Shown here: one piece after another, positions 22,413 to 33,079 of the stretch
Numbering within the stretch: the first letter of the stretch is position 1
Layout: each line of letters starts with the position of its first letter
Source of the DNA: Hyphochytrium catenoides
Lineage: Eukaryota; Sar; Hyphochytriomycetes; Hyphochytriales; Hyphochytriaceae
Direction: 5' to 3'
Length of the DNA stretch: 64,000 nt
NCBI GenBank assembly: GCA_900088475.1
Contig: FLMG01000265.1
Span: forward strand, 37,649 to 101,648
Translations under genes and position numbers: made by a program
Notes under the pieces: generated by a model
What the model was told of the DNA's origin: nothing
Database searches by the model: none
What the model saw: only the letters and a program-made list of their open reading frames with translations

Positions 22413-23118
22413 ATGGACATGGCACTGTCGAAGACAAAGATCAAGAACAAGGTACTCTTTGTAACGGTGGGCACAACCAAGTTCGATGAGCTCATTGCGG
22501 CACTGGACAGGGCCACGGTCTATCATAATCTAGTTACAATGGGAGTGAGGACCATACAACTCCAGATTGGTCGTGGCAGAGCGTTACCTCACCTGCACTA
22601 TAGAATCTCTAAGCTAATGGAAGATGACTGTTTTGACGGCGGCTGTCCAGAGTTGCCGTCAAAGGAGTCTTGTGGCAATCCCGATAGCCAGATAGAGGTC
22701 AAGTACTATCGCTACAGAGACCGCTATGTTGAAGACTTCCATAATGCGGATCTTGTCATGAGCCATGCAGGTACTGACAAGGGCCAGCTCCCTTCCATTC
22801 TATCTCGTTGGGCGTTTCACTAGACTAAGGTGCCACAACTTTGTGCTTGCGTCGCAACATGCAGGTGCGGGTTCTATTATTGAAGCCCTTAACGCAAAGA
22901 AGCCCTTGATAGTGGTTGCTAATTCAAGCCTTATGGATAATCATCAGCTAGAGCTCTCAGACGAGATGTCCCGACTTGGATACTTAGCTGCCACCAGCTG
23001 CGGCAGGCTAGAAGAAGCACTTCATCTTAACAGACTAGAAAAACTGACAAGCCCTCCCGATAGAGACTATGGGGCCTTTCCGAAGATGGTGGACGACTTG
23101 ATGGCCTCAGAAAGTTAA
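22413..23118 (+). CDS. ALG13: ALG13-type UDP-GlcNAc transferase catalytic subunit
   Basis: Exons 22413-22770 and 22865-23118; 203 residues. It begins with the GT28 start KVLFVTVGTTKFDELIAAL and carries YVEDFHNADLVMSHAGAGSI then IEALNAKKPLIVV and the NHQLELSDEM motif, all standard for ALG13. The intron falls inside SHAGAGS. With the membrane anchor ALG14 (not in this window) it adds the second GlcNAc to dolichol-PP-GlcNAc on the cytosolic face of the ER. Length matches the short fungal and protist form without the deubiquitinase extension of animals. It has an insertion (DCFDGGCPELPSKESCGN) relative to the family. Confidence 0.93.
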
Positions 23119-23303
23119 GATAAGCCGTAAGGATCTTCCATCTATTGAAAATGGCTGCTAATTACCTGTGGACCTTTTACATTCGCAGATGAAGTAGTGT
23201 CGCGACGTGTATCGTTGAGAAGCACGCATATGAAGTGCAAAACGAGAATGGGCCTGCTTTCCTGTCCTTGTGCATGTGCAAACTCCATTTTGCACCAGCT
23301 CTA

Positions 23304-23798
23304 TCACTCATCACTCTCACTAGAGCTGCTATAGTCATCGCCTTCAGAAGAGGAAGAAGAGCTGGAGCTCGTTTCTATCTTGACTTCCATCTGCGCTCGA
23401 AATGCCGCCGGCTTCTTGCCTGCAGCTGGTCTGGGGGAGAGGTGATCGCCTTCCTCTGACTGGCTATCACTTGGTGCTGGCGGTTCTATGTATCGACCAG
23501 CTTCGGGCGGCTCCTCTACGATGCGCTTCTTTCTCGGGGGGTTGAAAACGTGCTTTGTTGTGGGCTGAATGGCGGTGCCCATATCGAATAGTTCGTCCAC
23601 CAAAAACTCATTCTCTTGTCGGATCCTCTTGATTGTTTTCTTGGCGTCGATAAGTTCTCTTATAAGGTTCTGGTTTTCCTTCAGCAGTTCCTGGGCTTGC
23701 CGTTTTAACTCGCAGTATTTTGACTCGGTATCCTCGTCAAGGCCTATCTGTGCGGCATTCTCAAGAACTTTCGATGGGGAAGAAAGCTTCTTCAACAT
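23304..23798 (-). CDS. coiled-coil protein with acidic Ser tail (INO80-subunit-like, tentative)
   Basis: 165-codon frame. A long helix (ESKYCELKRQAQELLKENQN, LIRELIDAKKTIKRIRQENE, FLVDELFDM) resembles the helical domain of TFPT/INO80E-type chromatin subunits, which have a Y-x-x-LKRK start and a F-L-D-x-L end. It is followed by Pro-rich and Ser/Glu/Asp-rich segments (ETSSSSSSSSEGDDYSSSSE). The true start is probably further 5': exon 24268-24157 (TSPCCRLLKIHPPAIKVIRQ, phase 1) can join an acceptor at 23821, and exon 24614 to about 24404 can join before it in phase 0. That would add over 100 residues. The family assignment is weak; the coiled coil and acidic tail are certain. Confidence 0.5.
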   Translation of the reverse strand: MLKKLSSPSKVLENAAQIGLDEDTESKYCELKRQAQELLKENQNLIRELIDAKKTIKRIRQENEFLVDELFDMGTAIQPTTKHVFNPPRKKRIVEEPPEAGRYIEPPAPSDSQSEEGDHLSPRPAAGKKPAAFRAQMEVKIETSSSSSSSSEGDDYSSSSESDE

Positions 23799-24156
23799 CC
23801 TCTCCGTTGCCCGGGTCTGTTCTTACTTGCGCTAAGTATATGAGTTACCCCAACACTGAGTTCTCTTGGTGGCCGCAGGGAGCTATGAGTTAGCTTGGCA
23901 TCAGCCGCCGGTAGGCAAGGCCTATCCCCTGAGTCCTCTGCAAGGGCTCTTGTCGGTTGAATCACTAGTCATGGGTAGACCTCTTCTGCTTATCGCACTC
24001 CGTCAGTGGCCTTGAGGGACGCCACTGACGTAAAGCCAGAGGGATGACTGCGGTCGTAAGGTTCTGTACGTCTGAGCGCCGCAATAGTTTGAGGTAGAGC
24101 GAGACTGTGGCGTAATGTCCTGAGTATCAGTATGTCTGGGCGCCCCGCCACCTTAC

Positions 24157-24614
24157 CTGTCTTACGTCTTGGTTCCACTCCACTTACAAAGCGTCTGCAC
24201 TCCTGTCTGATGACTTTGATGGCAGGAGGATGTATCTTGAGGAGGCGACAACACGGTGATGTTCCTTCCTGCGGCACAGCCCCAACTAACCAACTGATTA
24301 TTTACCAGCAAATATAGAGTGCTGGACATAGTAGGAAACCAAGCTGACGGTGACCAGTAACGGCTCTCTGCCCGTCAAGGTGCCATCGCTTGAAGTCTCC
24401 AAACTTCATGTGATGAAGTGTTCTTCCGTCCAGGCTCCAAGGTGGCTGGAAGATTGGATTGCGTCTCTAATAAAAGAAAGGAGACATATCCTGGAAAGTC
24501 GGTCACTGTGCGTGCCTCATTGGCTGCGCTGTCCTTATCGAGGAAAGGAGTAGTATCGGTAGCCACGACATCAACTACCCTTACTTCAGGGGAAGGCTCT
24601 ACAGATTGGAAGCT
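24157..24614 (-). CDS. candidate upstream exons of the 23304 gene
   Basis: Two minus-strand blocks with splice-site flanks. Block 24614-24375 (acceptor GATAG, open frame, stop at 24375) reads PFLDKDSAANEARTVTDFPG and ETQSNLPATLEPGRK; a GTTTGG donor after SSHE would remove its stop. Block 24268-24157 reads EGTSPCCRLLKIHPPAIKVI and RQECRRFVSGVEPRRKT and ends at GTAAGG. Phases allow both to join the coiled-coil gene downstream. A plus-strand ORF (24418-24690) overlaps and looks less protein-like. Confidence 0.35.
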
Positions 24615-24773
24615 CTATCTCCAAGGTGGAGACTGCCTGCGATACAGCCAGGTGCCATGCCCGGTGCGACAAAGTATTGGCTATACCTGATTACTCGTCC
24701 TGCACAACAGCCGCTTCCTGTTAGTAGTGTGCTCTCGGATAGCTAGGGCTTCCCTTTTCCTTCTTGTAGCATG

Positions 24774-25343
24774 GTGGTAGCTGATTCATTCCCTGCTCTT
24801 TTTTCTTTCCCATTTGCTTTGTTTACTAGCTTCGGCAGTCATTGCTGTCTAGATGGGTGCTTCATGGCGGGAATGGCAATCCCATGTCGTCAACGGACTT
24901 GTAGGTGTAAACTCCACCTGCGTCTTCTCAGGTATATGAGAGATGCCAATGGTGAGGTCGTACAACCGCTTCATCAGCAACTCGTCTTTCCTGCTGAAGC
25001 AGTTCAGTCGTAAGTTATTGAATTCCTTTGGCTACCGTTCGATGTCCCTTCTGCAAGGCTGCATCAACGAGAGCTGTCGCCTAGACGGCTCTTCAAGGAG
25101 GTGGCACTCGAGTTACTTCAGCAGGTAGCGCGCTTACTTCGCATCACTGATGCTCGGCTCCTTTGTTCGCTCGGAATGGAAGCCACGCACTGGCTCAGCT
25201 TTGTCCTTACGGTAGCTCGAGGCGACCGTACTTCTAGTGACCCCATCCAGATCGCCTTGAAAAAAGAGAAACTTATCCATAGCCCTTACCCATTGAATAG
25301 TGAATCAACGTCGTCAAATTCTAGAGTGCCGAGGCAGGCCTAA
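24774..25343 (+). pseudogene. open frame interrupted by one TAA (possible pseudogene or mis-modelled exons)
   Basis: One plus-strand frame reads YMRDANGEVVQPLHQQLVFP then a TAA at 25011-25013 and continues in the same frame as EFLWLPFDVPSARLHQRELS, LFKEVALELLQQVARLLRIT and DARLLCSLGMEATHWLSFVL to a stop at 25341-25343. The part after the TAA is convincingly protein-like (amphipathic helices). An AG acceptor with a pyrimidine tract at 24931 could start the first block. Either the TAA is a real nonsense change, a sequencing error, or an unusual intron removes it. Family not recognised. Confidence 0.35.
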
Positions 25344-25612
25344 TCCGTTGCGGAGCAATTGTCATCTCTGCCCCCTTCTGATTCCGAAGCGTCACTCTGG
25401 CAGCCCCCGTCGTCCGGATTGACAATTCCATGCGGTTTGGCAAGTGATCTCATTTCACGAACTGTGTGGGGCAGCAAGCGGTGGGCGATCAGCATCATAC
25501 TGAAAACCCTGCTGCTTCCGAGCTGCAGCTGGTGTGAAAAAATCCACCCAACGTGCCTTAGTGGTTAGATTCTTGTTTCGTCATCTTCCATACCCTTCTT
25601 CTCGGTGGGCTT

Positions 25613-25840
25613 TCAACAAGACCAGCAGGGTCTTTGTAGTGGTCGGACCGGTGAAGATGCTGCCGCCATCTCTCTGAGTTTATCCGCGACAATAAGAGAC
25701 TTGGGATCCTCAAGTTCGGCAGCATTCGCCTGAAGTTGATCCTGACGACCGCTCAGGATCCTAGTGAGTGTCTTACTCTGGCTTTCCAATTGTGCAGTCT
25801 GGTGGCCCAGAGCCGTCATTCGGGCAGCTCTGACCGGTGA
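25613..25840 (-). CDS. candidate terminal exon, coiled coil
   Basis: Follows the acceptor TTACACACAG and runs 76 codons to a stop: RMTALGHQTAQLESQSKTLT, RILSGRQDQLQANAAELEDP and SLIVADKLREMAAASS, a heptad-like helix. Upstream exons are not resolved. Family not recognised. Confidence 0.35.
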   Translation of the reverse strand, partial: SPVRAARMTALGHQTAQLESQSKTLTRILSGRQDQLQANAAELEDPKSLIVADKLREMAAASSPVRPLQRPCWSC

Positions 25841-25897
25841 CTGTGTGTAAAGCAGGCGGCAGCGCGGATTAGAGCTGGGATGGGTTCGATTGATCAA

Positions 25898-28137
25898 GTC
25901 GGCACTATAGTAGAGACCGAGGACTAATAGTTATCGGCCCGACAAGCTTGCAACAACAACGACGTCAAGGGACCCCAGAAAGGTGGTTTCACAATGGAAG
26001 CCAACAACAGGAGGACCCTTGAAGAGATCGCCAGGCTTCAGTATAGACAAGCACCACGCACAAGCGCGGCAGAGAAAGACTTTGCGGAAGGAGCGCGCAC
26101 AGCAAGTGGCAATATAACTTCCATCTTGACAGAGGAGGTTATTGAACATAAGAGTTGAGGAAAGAGTCCCCCTTGCGCGAGAGAGTGTCTACCTGGGAAT
26201 GCAAAGAAGGAAATTGAAACATGCAGGAAAAATTGAAGGATCAAGCAAGAGGCTATCCTAAGATCATGATGTACTGAGGAAGAAGAGAGCAGCAGAAGAA
26301 ATAAAGAAGGGTAAGGAAAGAGGAACATCGTTCATCAGAGCCATTCGTTCACTCTTTTTAATCGAACTACCCGTCCTACTGAGAAACCCTCAGAGGGCTT
26401 CATCCCCACACACTCGCCGATCCTCATCCAGCTCTGAGTCAAGTGCTCACTTGTTGTTGTCCTGATCAGTAGGCAAAAAATACAGCATGATGCTTTGCTG
26501 CTGTTTCTTACTTCTTCCTTATTAGCTTTTGTTCAAGAATAGTAAGATCTTCTACTGCTACTGCTGTTGGAGGACGAGAAATGTCAAGAGATTGTTAATC
26601 TTTATTCAACCTAATGCAAACGCTACTAACAAGTGCCACAAGTTGTGAGCCATTAGCCGCGTCGCATCATCACCATCAAGAGCATTGAGGAACCTTCATT
26701 GTTCAGCCATAAGTGTTGCCTTCCTTTCAGACACCTTCTTCTTCTTCACCATGGATTTTTGTTTTGCAGTTCAGGCTCCTTCGCATGGAAAGAGCAGAAG
26801 AGTCGCCACCTTTTCCTTTCTACTGAACGACGACGCTAGGTTCTTCATAACATGTCGTGAACGCTCGTCTTATTATTCCCTCTTCTTCGCTCTTTGCCCC
26901 TCAAACTGTTTACAATCCTAGGAGCTGCTACTACGACGTCAAAAAGCCGTGGTGCTTGTGACAGCAGCTGTAGATTAAATCGCAGCAGAGGATCAGACGA
27001 CAGAAGAAGAGGCACATCAAGCTACAACCCCGCATATCCGAGATGATCGTCATGACCGACAACCCGACCGAGTGAGGGGACAAGCTGTAGAGATTAAAGA
27101 AAGATCGGCTCTCCTCCGCTGATGAGCGCCAGGTGTTACTACGACTGTCGCACAATAAGGATGCCCCCTTCTCCTGTTAAGAAGAAGAAGAATCCACCAC
27201 ATCTCTCATAAAATAGAGTTACAGCTGGAACCTCTGTGCAGCAGTAGCGCCACTTAGAATCCATGAAGTGCCATCTTCCTTTGTTGTTTGCTCTTCCTAA
27301 GTTGCCCGTTCTTGTTGTTTGTTATCTTGTTGTTATCTCTCCCACCACAACGTCACCATGTCAGCTGAGAATAATATTATTAGTATTGCAGAAAGTGGTA
27401 GAGGCGTTCTTCACCAACGACTAGCTCTCGTTCCACTCTCCTGCTGCCTTTTCCCTTTGTCGGCGGTCGCTCCGAGGGAATAGATGCAAGTGAGAAAGGC
27501 AGTCTAAGCTCGATAGTAACTTTAGACATAGCCGCTGACCCGCCGATGTAGGAAATAAATGAAGAAATGACTCACAAGCCTCTCTTGGCAGGGCAGTAGT
27601 CTTGGTCTCTGGAGGATGGAAGGCAGTGGTCCGGAGGCGGAGGAGCGAGGAGATGCTGTCCTGAAGTTGTCAAGTGTCCGTTCGATAGACGGAACAATAG
27701 CCGTTTTCGTAATATATGGTATAACAGTCCTGAATATGCCGCTCTGCAAGGGTTCTATCCGGAATAAGGGCAGAAACGAGAAGTGTATACTTGAGCGTAA
27801 CGCCCATGTCACCGTATATGCATCTGTCGATGCTCGATAGTAACTTTAGACATAGCTGCTGACCAGGAAGGACGAAGACTGCTCGTAAAGTCCATGAAGA
27901 AGGAATCAGCTCAGACCGAGAGACCACAGTTGCAGATTCTTCTGTCCATGACATAGATGGTTTTACACGACCCACTGGAAAGCCGTGAAGGAGACGCCCA
28001 CTCTGTTCGTGCACCACTCGTACAGTGCCATTCGTCTCCCGCCCCACCTAAAGGGCTGCTGGGTGCGTTTAACCCTCTTGATCAGAGTATTTTCAGATTG
28101 TCTCTCCACTCTGAAAGCCTCACTCTATCGGGCCAAG
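25898..28137. other. long stretch without recognisable genes
   Basis: About 2.2 kb with only short, low-complexity ORFs on both strands, many A/G-rich or T/C-rich triplet patches (GAAGAA, CTTCTT, CTGCTACTGCTG around 26520-26570 and 27180-27200). It includes a 33-nt direct repeat (27508 and 27832). It may contain UTRs, a non-coding RNA or unrecognised exons. Confidence 0.4.
27508..27864. repeat. pair of 33-nt direct repeats 324 nt apart
   Basis: Positions 27508-27540 and 27832-27864 are identical except for one C/T difference (GCTCGATAGTAACTTTAG at the start of each). They enclose 291 nt of non-repeated sequence. Confidence 0.85.
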
Positions 28138-29078
28138 ATGTTGGTTCGAGAGAGAGCTAACAGCAATCAGAACCGCCGTCAAACCACATTTATTGCCAAA
28201 GGCACTGTTTCAAGACTAATCGACAAGTTCAACTCTACGAACCCAGACTCTGAATGGATCGCCCAAGAGCAAGTTTCAAGGATCTATGATGTCCATCCAT
28301 CTGCATCCAGGCCCCAAGTCGTGACCTTCGAAGCTCTATCTCGCATGGTTTCAAAATGGCAGAAGCTCTCTTCTATCGTAAAGAAAAGGAGAAATCTTCG
28401 CTATCCTTTGTCAGAAGACAGCGTTACCTTAGAAGTTATAGAAGAGAGTCAGCTTTATCATGGCTCAGANNNNNNNNNNNNNNGAGCACAAGTGATAAGC
28501 AGACACAAGAATGCAGCAGTAAGCAGACCCAGCCGGAGCTTGTGGACCAATTGTTGAAGCCCTACGACTCTTACATCAAAGAAGTCTCGGAAGAGAGTCA
28601 AGTGTATGAACTCATGGTCACTGATGATGCTCTGAAAGTTGGGCTGTGCGAAACCGAGGCGCTGCTTCGTTACCGAGTGGTTGATGCCTTCACCTTCCAC
28701 AAACTGAAGTCGATGGTTGAGAAGAGCTTCATGTTCATGCTGAAGCTGGACTCGCTAGCGAAGGAACATAACACCTTACAAGGGACAATCTTTCAGGAAG
28801 TCCTGGCAAGCCTCTCGAGCGGCAGCAAAGGAAAGGGAAGACGGTCGGTGCGGGTACCGGGCAGAGTGCAACTCCCACCCGCTTTGATGGTAGAGCTTCG
28901 AACCTCCGTCGAGGAGCTTATCAGTCTCGTGCGGATCAAGGTTGAAGATGACAAAGACATTGCTCTAGCGAGGAACGCTTTGAAAGAGTGTTTGGTAATC
29001 CTAGATGGCGTTATAAGCTATGCCAAGAGAGACAACCTTGACATCTACACGGCTGTGCAGATTCTCCGTAGGTGGTGA
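28138..29078 (+). CDS. helical protein of unknown function, interrupted by an assembly gap
   Basis: ATG 28138 opens a frame reading TTFIAKGTVSRLIDKFNSTN and SEWIAQEQVSRIYDVHPS up to the N run 28470-28483. After the gap a different frame continues: PELVDQLLKPYDSYIKEVSE, KLKSMVEKSFMFMLKLDSLA and ALKECLVILDGVISYAKRDN, stopping at TGA 29076-29078. The frame change is explained by the unknown true length of the gap. The product is at least 300 residues and mostly alpha-helical. A GTGAGT at the end could also be a donor, so the gene may extend. No family recognised. Confidence 0.55.
28470..28483. other. assembly gap (14 N) inside a coding region
   Basis: Unresolved bases; the reading frame changes across it, so the true gap length is not 14 or is not a simple substitution. 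Confidence 0.99.
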
Positions 29079-29172
29079 GTATCCTATTCTGTGCGTCTCT
29101 CTTAACTCTGGACGCAGAGATGGGTGCTTGTAATTAGAAAAATTGTCCGATGTGCCCTTCCTCGTTCTGGTC

Positions 29173-29703
29173 CTATTGCTCAGACTGCTCTATATCGTTG
29201 AGCTGCCCAAGGACATTTAAGAAGCTCTCCTCAGTCCGTGCAGCCTCCAATAGCATAGACAATAATTTCTCACTGTTGGTAGTGCCGGCGCAACGTTGAT
29301 CTCCGAGAGCCAATTGCTGACTTGGAGCGCACTCCATCGCAGACTTATGTGAGAAGAGATCTTCCTCGAAAGTTTGCCCTGCGCTAGGTGAACAGGTTCT
29401 TCTGCCGCGGAGGACCTCAAACTTGAGCTTATTTAAGCCCATTTCCATCTCCTCAACCTCGGCTCTTATTCTATGCAGTCGTTGCTCGCGCATAGAAATG
29501 AAAGTGCGGACTAGATAGGTGTACTCCAAGGCCGCCTTGACATGATGAGCTAGTAATCCTTTGCGATGAGCATGGTCTGCATCATTGCCCTCGTCTTCAA
29601 GCGCATCCTTAATGTCGTTAATCAGTTCGCGAAGTCGGGAGAGCTCCTCCCAATGATCAGTCCCTCCTCCCAAGTATGACAGCCCTTGCTTGGAGTCTGC
29701 CAT
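29173..29703 (-). CDS. 176-aa coiled-coil protein, intronless
   Basis: A single open frame from ATG 29703. Segments: WEELSRLRELINDIKDALED, GLLAHHVKAALEYTYLVRTF and SMREQRLHRIRAEVEEMEMG, then a polar region and a C-terminal helix ending IEQSEQ. The HH-x(n)-Y-x-x-R...RI pattern is faintly like the first helical bundle of GINS subunit PSF1, but the C-terminal part does not fit. Convergent with the unknown at 28138, 94 nt apart. Function unknown. Confidence 0.6.
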   Translation of the reverse strand: MADSKQGLSYLGGGTDHWEELSRLRELINDIKDALEDEGNDADHAHRKGLLAHHVKAALEYTYLVRTFISMREQRLHRIRAEVEEMEMGLNKLKFEVLRGRRTCSPSAGQTFEEDLFSHKSAMECAPSQQLALGDQRCAGTTNSEKLLSMLLEAARTEESFLNVLGQLNDIEQSEQ

Positions 29704-30348
29704 GTGGAGGCCTTACAAGCAGCAGGAAAGCATCAAATAGAGGCTAAGAGAACAGAGGTTATACCCGCACCCTGAAGGGGGTTCAAGCCTTGGTCCATAG
29801 GTTTCCTGTAGCAGGCATATCATGCAGCAAGCGGGGACGGTGTAGAAGAGAAGCTTAGCGAAAGTTGTTTCCTGCGCAGCAGATCTTTAGGCAGGACGTA
29901 CAAGAACAAACTCCTGGTCCGTCTGAGAGAATCTGGGCTTCGTCTGGACAGATGACCGTCATCAATCTGACCTCACTGATCAATCGGTGTAAGAGCTTGT
30001 GTTGATAATGTGTGTTCAAGCCCAGCTAGTCATCGTAATAGGACCGCAAACGCCGAACTCACCTGTCATGCTTTGAACCCTGCGAACCCTTGTGGTTCCC
30101 AGAGTCATCAAGCAACTCTCACGCCTCCCAAGGCGAGTTGTCATTATCAACGGTGTCCACCGTCACATCACGCCAGTCGAGGATGGAAAGCCGGCTCGGT
30201 TTAGATCTGTGTCATGCAATGCTCAAACGACAGTCTTAATAGGTTGCTCGCATAGCTGCGCTACTACTATCTATATCACCAAACGCGCTTACCGACTTGG
30301 AAGTAGGAGCGTTCTCGCTTGCTGCCAATCTTGAGGTGGTGGGCTAGC
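29704..30348. other. divergent promoter region
   Basis: 645 nt between the 176-aa coiled-coil gene (-) and the acidic 149-aa gene (+). Short plus-strand ORFs at 30010-30334 have no recognisable content. Confidence 0.45.
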
Positions 30349-31164
30349 ATGAAGCGATCTGCAGGTGATTCTCCGACCAGAGCCCCCAAGCCGCGCACTG
30401 GTCAGCTTGGCCTTCAGCATGTTCAGGAGCCTGAGGAGAAAGATGATAGCTCTTTGCTGGCAGAGGAACTGCTAGACGATCAAGACGATGAGATGGATAA
30501 GGATGGTAAGCTGCTGAGTGGTGATAACCTAGTCAATCATGGCTAACTTAAAAAGCAGGCCAGAGTCACGCGAATGGAGACCTTGCTTCGGAGGTAGGGA
30601 GACATCTGAAGAAACCAAAAATACTCTCTGGGTGGCTAAATCGAGAAAATCTATGACGTAGGCATCGACGTGGCAGAGGAATGCAGGCTTAGGAGGCAAA
30701 GACGAGCTCACACTAAGAGTATGATATCACTTATTCCAGTCACCGCCATGACTCTTTACAATCATTTGGTATGGTTCAGACTATCTCCCCTCCGCCAGAA
30801 GAGCTTCCTCCCCGGTTAAGAAGACTCTATAAGTACCTGCAGAGTCAGGATGAAGAAAGCGACTTGGACCAACAAGCGGAAGGTAATCAAGGCTAATATT
30901 GACACAGAGGGGGGGAATTGACCACCTCAAACGTCCCTTGCTTCAACCAGATGTGTTCTTCATGGGAGACAAGCACTTGACTAAGCGCATATTTGAGTTC
31001 GAGAACCTGGCATTCCGACTTAGCCTGGATGAAGGTATTCTGTGCTGTCATCCTAAAGTGGTTCTGACCAACCTCTGACGCACTATCACTTAGCACGAGA
31101 GACGCAACGCGGACAGCTCCTGCACTTGATACCTAAGTCCGGAGGAACAAACAATGGATCATGA
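30349..31164 (+). CDS. 149-aa acidic protein, five exons, function unknown
   Basis: Exons 30349-30505, 30559-30593, 30780-30882, 30951-31034 and 31094-31164; phases agree throughout. The N-terminus is basic (MKRSAGDSPTRAPKPRTG), followed by an acidic stretch (LLAEELLDDQDDEMDKD), SPPPEELPPRLRRLYKYLQS and the best-formed part, FFMGDKHLTKRIFEFENLAF then RLSLDEARETQRGQLLHLI. Acidic/basic layout and size suggest a small nuclear protein. No family recognised. Exon 2 has only 35 nt. The open structure of five small exons joined in frame makes chance unlikely. Confidence 0.6.
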
Positions 31165-31274
31165 GAGAAAGCTTAGCTTCTTTGCTTAAGGTTATCGCCA
31201 TCGTCGGCATTATTTATAAGTAGGTACCACCTAGACACATAAATGTACAGGAATCAAACGCCAGACGAGTAATA

Positions 31275-32516
31275 TCATAAGGTCTGGGCTGGGAGAGACA
31301 GAGTGTCAACGCATTCTTGAGGCAACGCATAGACCGCATTTATGCGTCTGTGCGCGGTGAAGTGGTTGCCTTGGTCAAAATAGCCTAGCAAGCTGAGACC
31401 CGCGATCCCAAAGAAGGTATGGAACACGTCGGCAACATTACCAGGCCGATCGGCTATACCCCCATCGTCAACGTCTTGACACTGCAGAATGAACTTGGTC
31501 TGCAGATAAGGATCGATCAGAGCCGCCCAACGCCGAGTATTACTGAATGATTTACCAGCTTGTCTTGGTCTATCCAATCCATAGTGCGGATGATTGAAAG
31601 GCAAGACAAAATCCACCAGCTGTAACACACATCCGCCTGCTTCTCAGGTCTTCCATTTAGACCTCCAGAATCACATTGCCTTTCGCACAGCCACCATCCT
31701 ACATTATCCCTATCAATGATCTATGGAGCCTAAAGTTAGCGGCTTCCCAATGTCAAAAATATCAGCTTCGACTGACTTTATGGCATACCTCTAACCTGTT
31801 CAGAATGGCCAAGGCACCAATGCAACAGAACATCTGTGCTGCATGGGACTCCCCACCTACAGTTTCATCCTTTCAGCAATCCTTTCATTCAAACACACAT
31901 GTCTCAGACCATGATTGCCCACCTGGTACCGCCCCAAAGCCTCCATCGAAATTGCTGCAGGCCGCGATGAATCGTGCAGCACCATCTTCGTCAATGAGTG
32001 AGGAGTGTCCTAACAATGCCAAGCATGATACAGCGCAGTAGGTGAACTGCGTATCAATGTGGCCCCACTCGTCTCCTGCAAACGATCCATCCTCTTGCTG
32101 TAAGTCCAGGTGGATGACTTAGTTGCAGAATAACAGCAGGTAAGGTTCACGGTATTCTTCTGTCGCACCTGCAGGGATGCCACGTATTGAGCTGTTTTCA
32201 GTTTATCTATCCTATCCAAGCTATTGCACATCACCAGTATCTGAACAGCAGATAACGTGTAGAGCATGTGCGGGTCGTGATCCACGTTTCCCCCGAAGCC
32301 GCCATTTCCTTGACGACAGCTGAGCACCCATTCCACAATATCTTTCAGAGGCATCTCGTTCTCTCTTCCCATCAGAAACATGGCTGTGAGACCCCAATAC
32401 ACGCCACTCATTCTAAGGTGCCCTGACACGACGTATTCAAAGGTCGTTTTGTCGTCTCCCAGAGTGCGAATGTACTTAGCATGCTTCTCCTCACAAAACT
32501 CAGGCGTTATACTCAT
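31275..32516 (-). CDS. RABGGTB: Rab geranylgeranyltransferase (type II) beta subunit
   Basis: Five exons: 32516-32169, 32097-31923, 31856-31796, 31709-31556 and 31499-31275; 320 residues. Prenyltransferase repeats are clear: [80 protein letters not shown] and [15 protein letters not shown]. Zinc ligands are seen as Asp and Cys in ADVCYSWW and His in [10 protein letters not shown]. The [14 protein letters not shown] and ADRPG-x-x-DxFHT forms distinguish this from farnesyl- and type I transferases. With the alpha subunit and REP it attaches two geranylgeranyl groups to Rab GTPases. ATG 32516 is the first clear start; the N-terminus is a little shorter than in animals. Two donors are atypical (GTGCGA, GTTAGA). 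Confidence 0.95.
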
Positions 32517-33079
32517 ACTGGCAGCCCCGGGCAAGCTATGTTGACTTCTACTTTGAGATCACAATCGTGGAGACCGGCTTCAGAGTGGTAAAGCAGGCTC
32601 GTTGGACACACTGAGCTGATGAGTAACTCTCGCGGTTTGAGCTTACACGGGCCCCATCATCCAAGCGAACGCTGGTACTTTGAAGAGCTTGAAGAGCAGA
32701 AAGAAGAGGGAAATCCAATCCTACAAAAATGCCTCCACCTTGTATGCAAAGCAGCTCCGAGGGGAGTCCTGGAGCGTTACTCCATATGACAGGAAAAGTC
32801 ATGATCGGCAGCGCTGAAGGTTTTACTCGGCAGAGAATCAACATGCCACACCAAGCTTGATGCTCGCAATCTCTGTACGTGCGCCTCAAAGAGCTCGAGT
32901 GGTACAGTCCCACAGTCAACGAAGCAGGAATAGTTGACCTGCGCATGGCTACCTGCAGCACACCATAACCAGTACGGTACTGGCATCCTTCCTGCACTGA
33001 GTGGTAGTCACGTTGTGAGCGGCCTTTGGCCTGACAACCAGTACGAAGTTCTCGCCGTGAGAAGTAGCAGAGAACCGCG
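32517..33079. other. divergent promoter region
   Basis: 563 nt between RABGGTB (-) and the NC2alpha-like gene (+). Overlapping minus-strand ORFs here (32548-33374) look like chance frames and conflict with the plus-strand exons. Confidence 0.45.

Noticed and set aside
19860-24931. Possible very small introns (31-37 nt) at about 19895-19931 and 24901-24931
   Set aside because: They would tidy some frames, but all secure introns here are 40 nt or longer, and the first keeps an open frame if not spliced.
29173-29703. GINS subunit PSF1
   Set aside because: Only one helix pair resembles PSF1; the rest does not, so the gene is left as unknown coiled coil.
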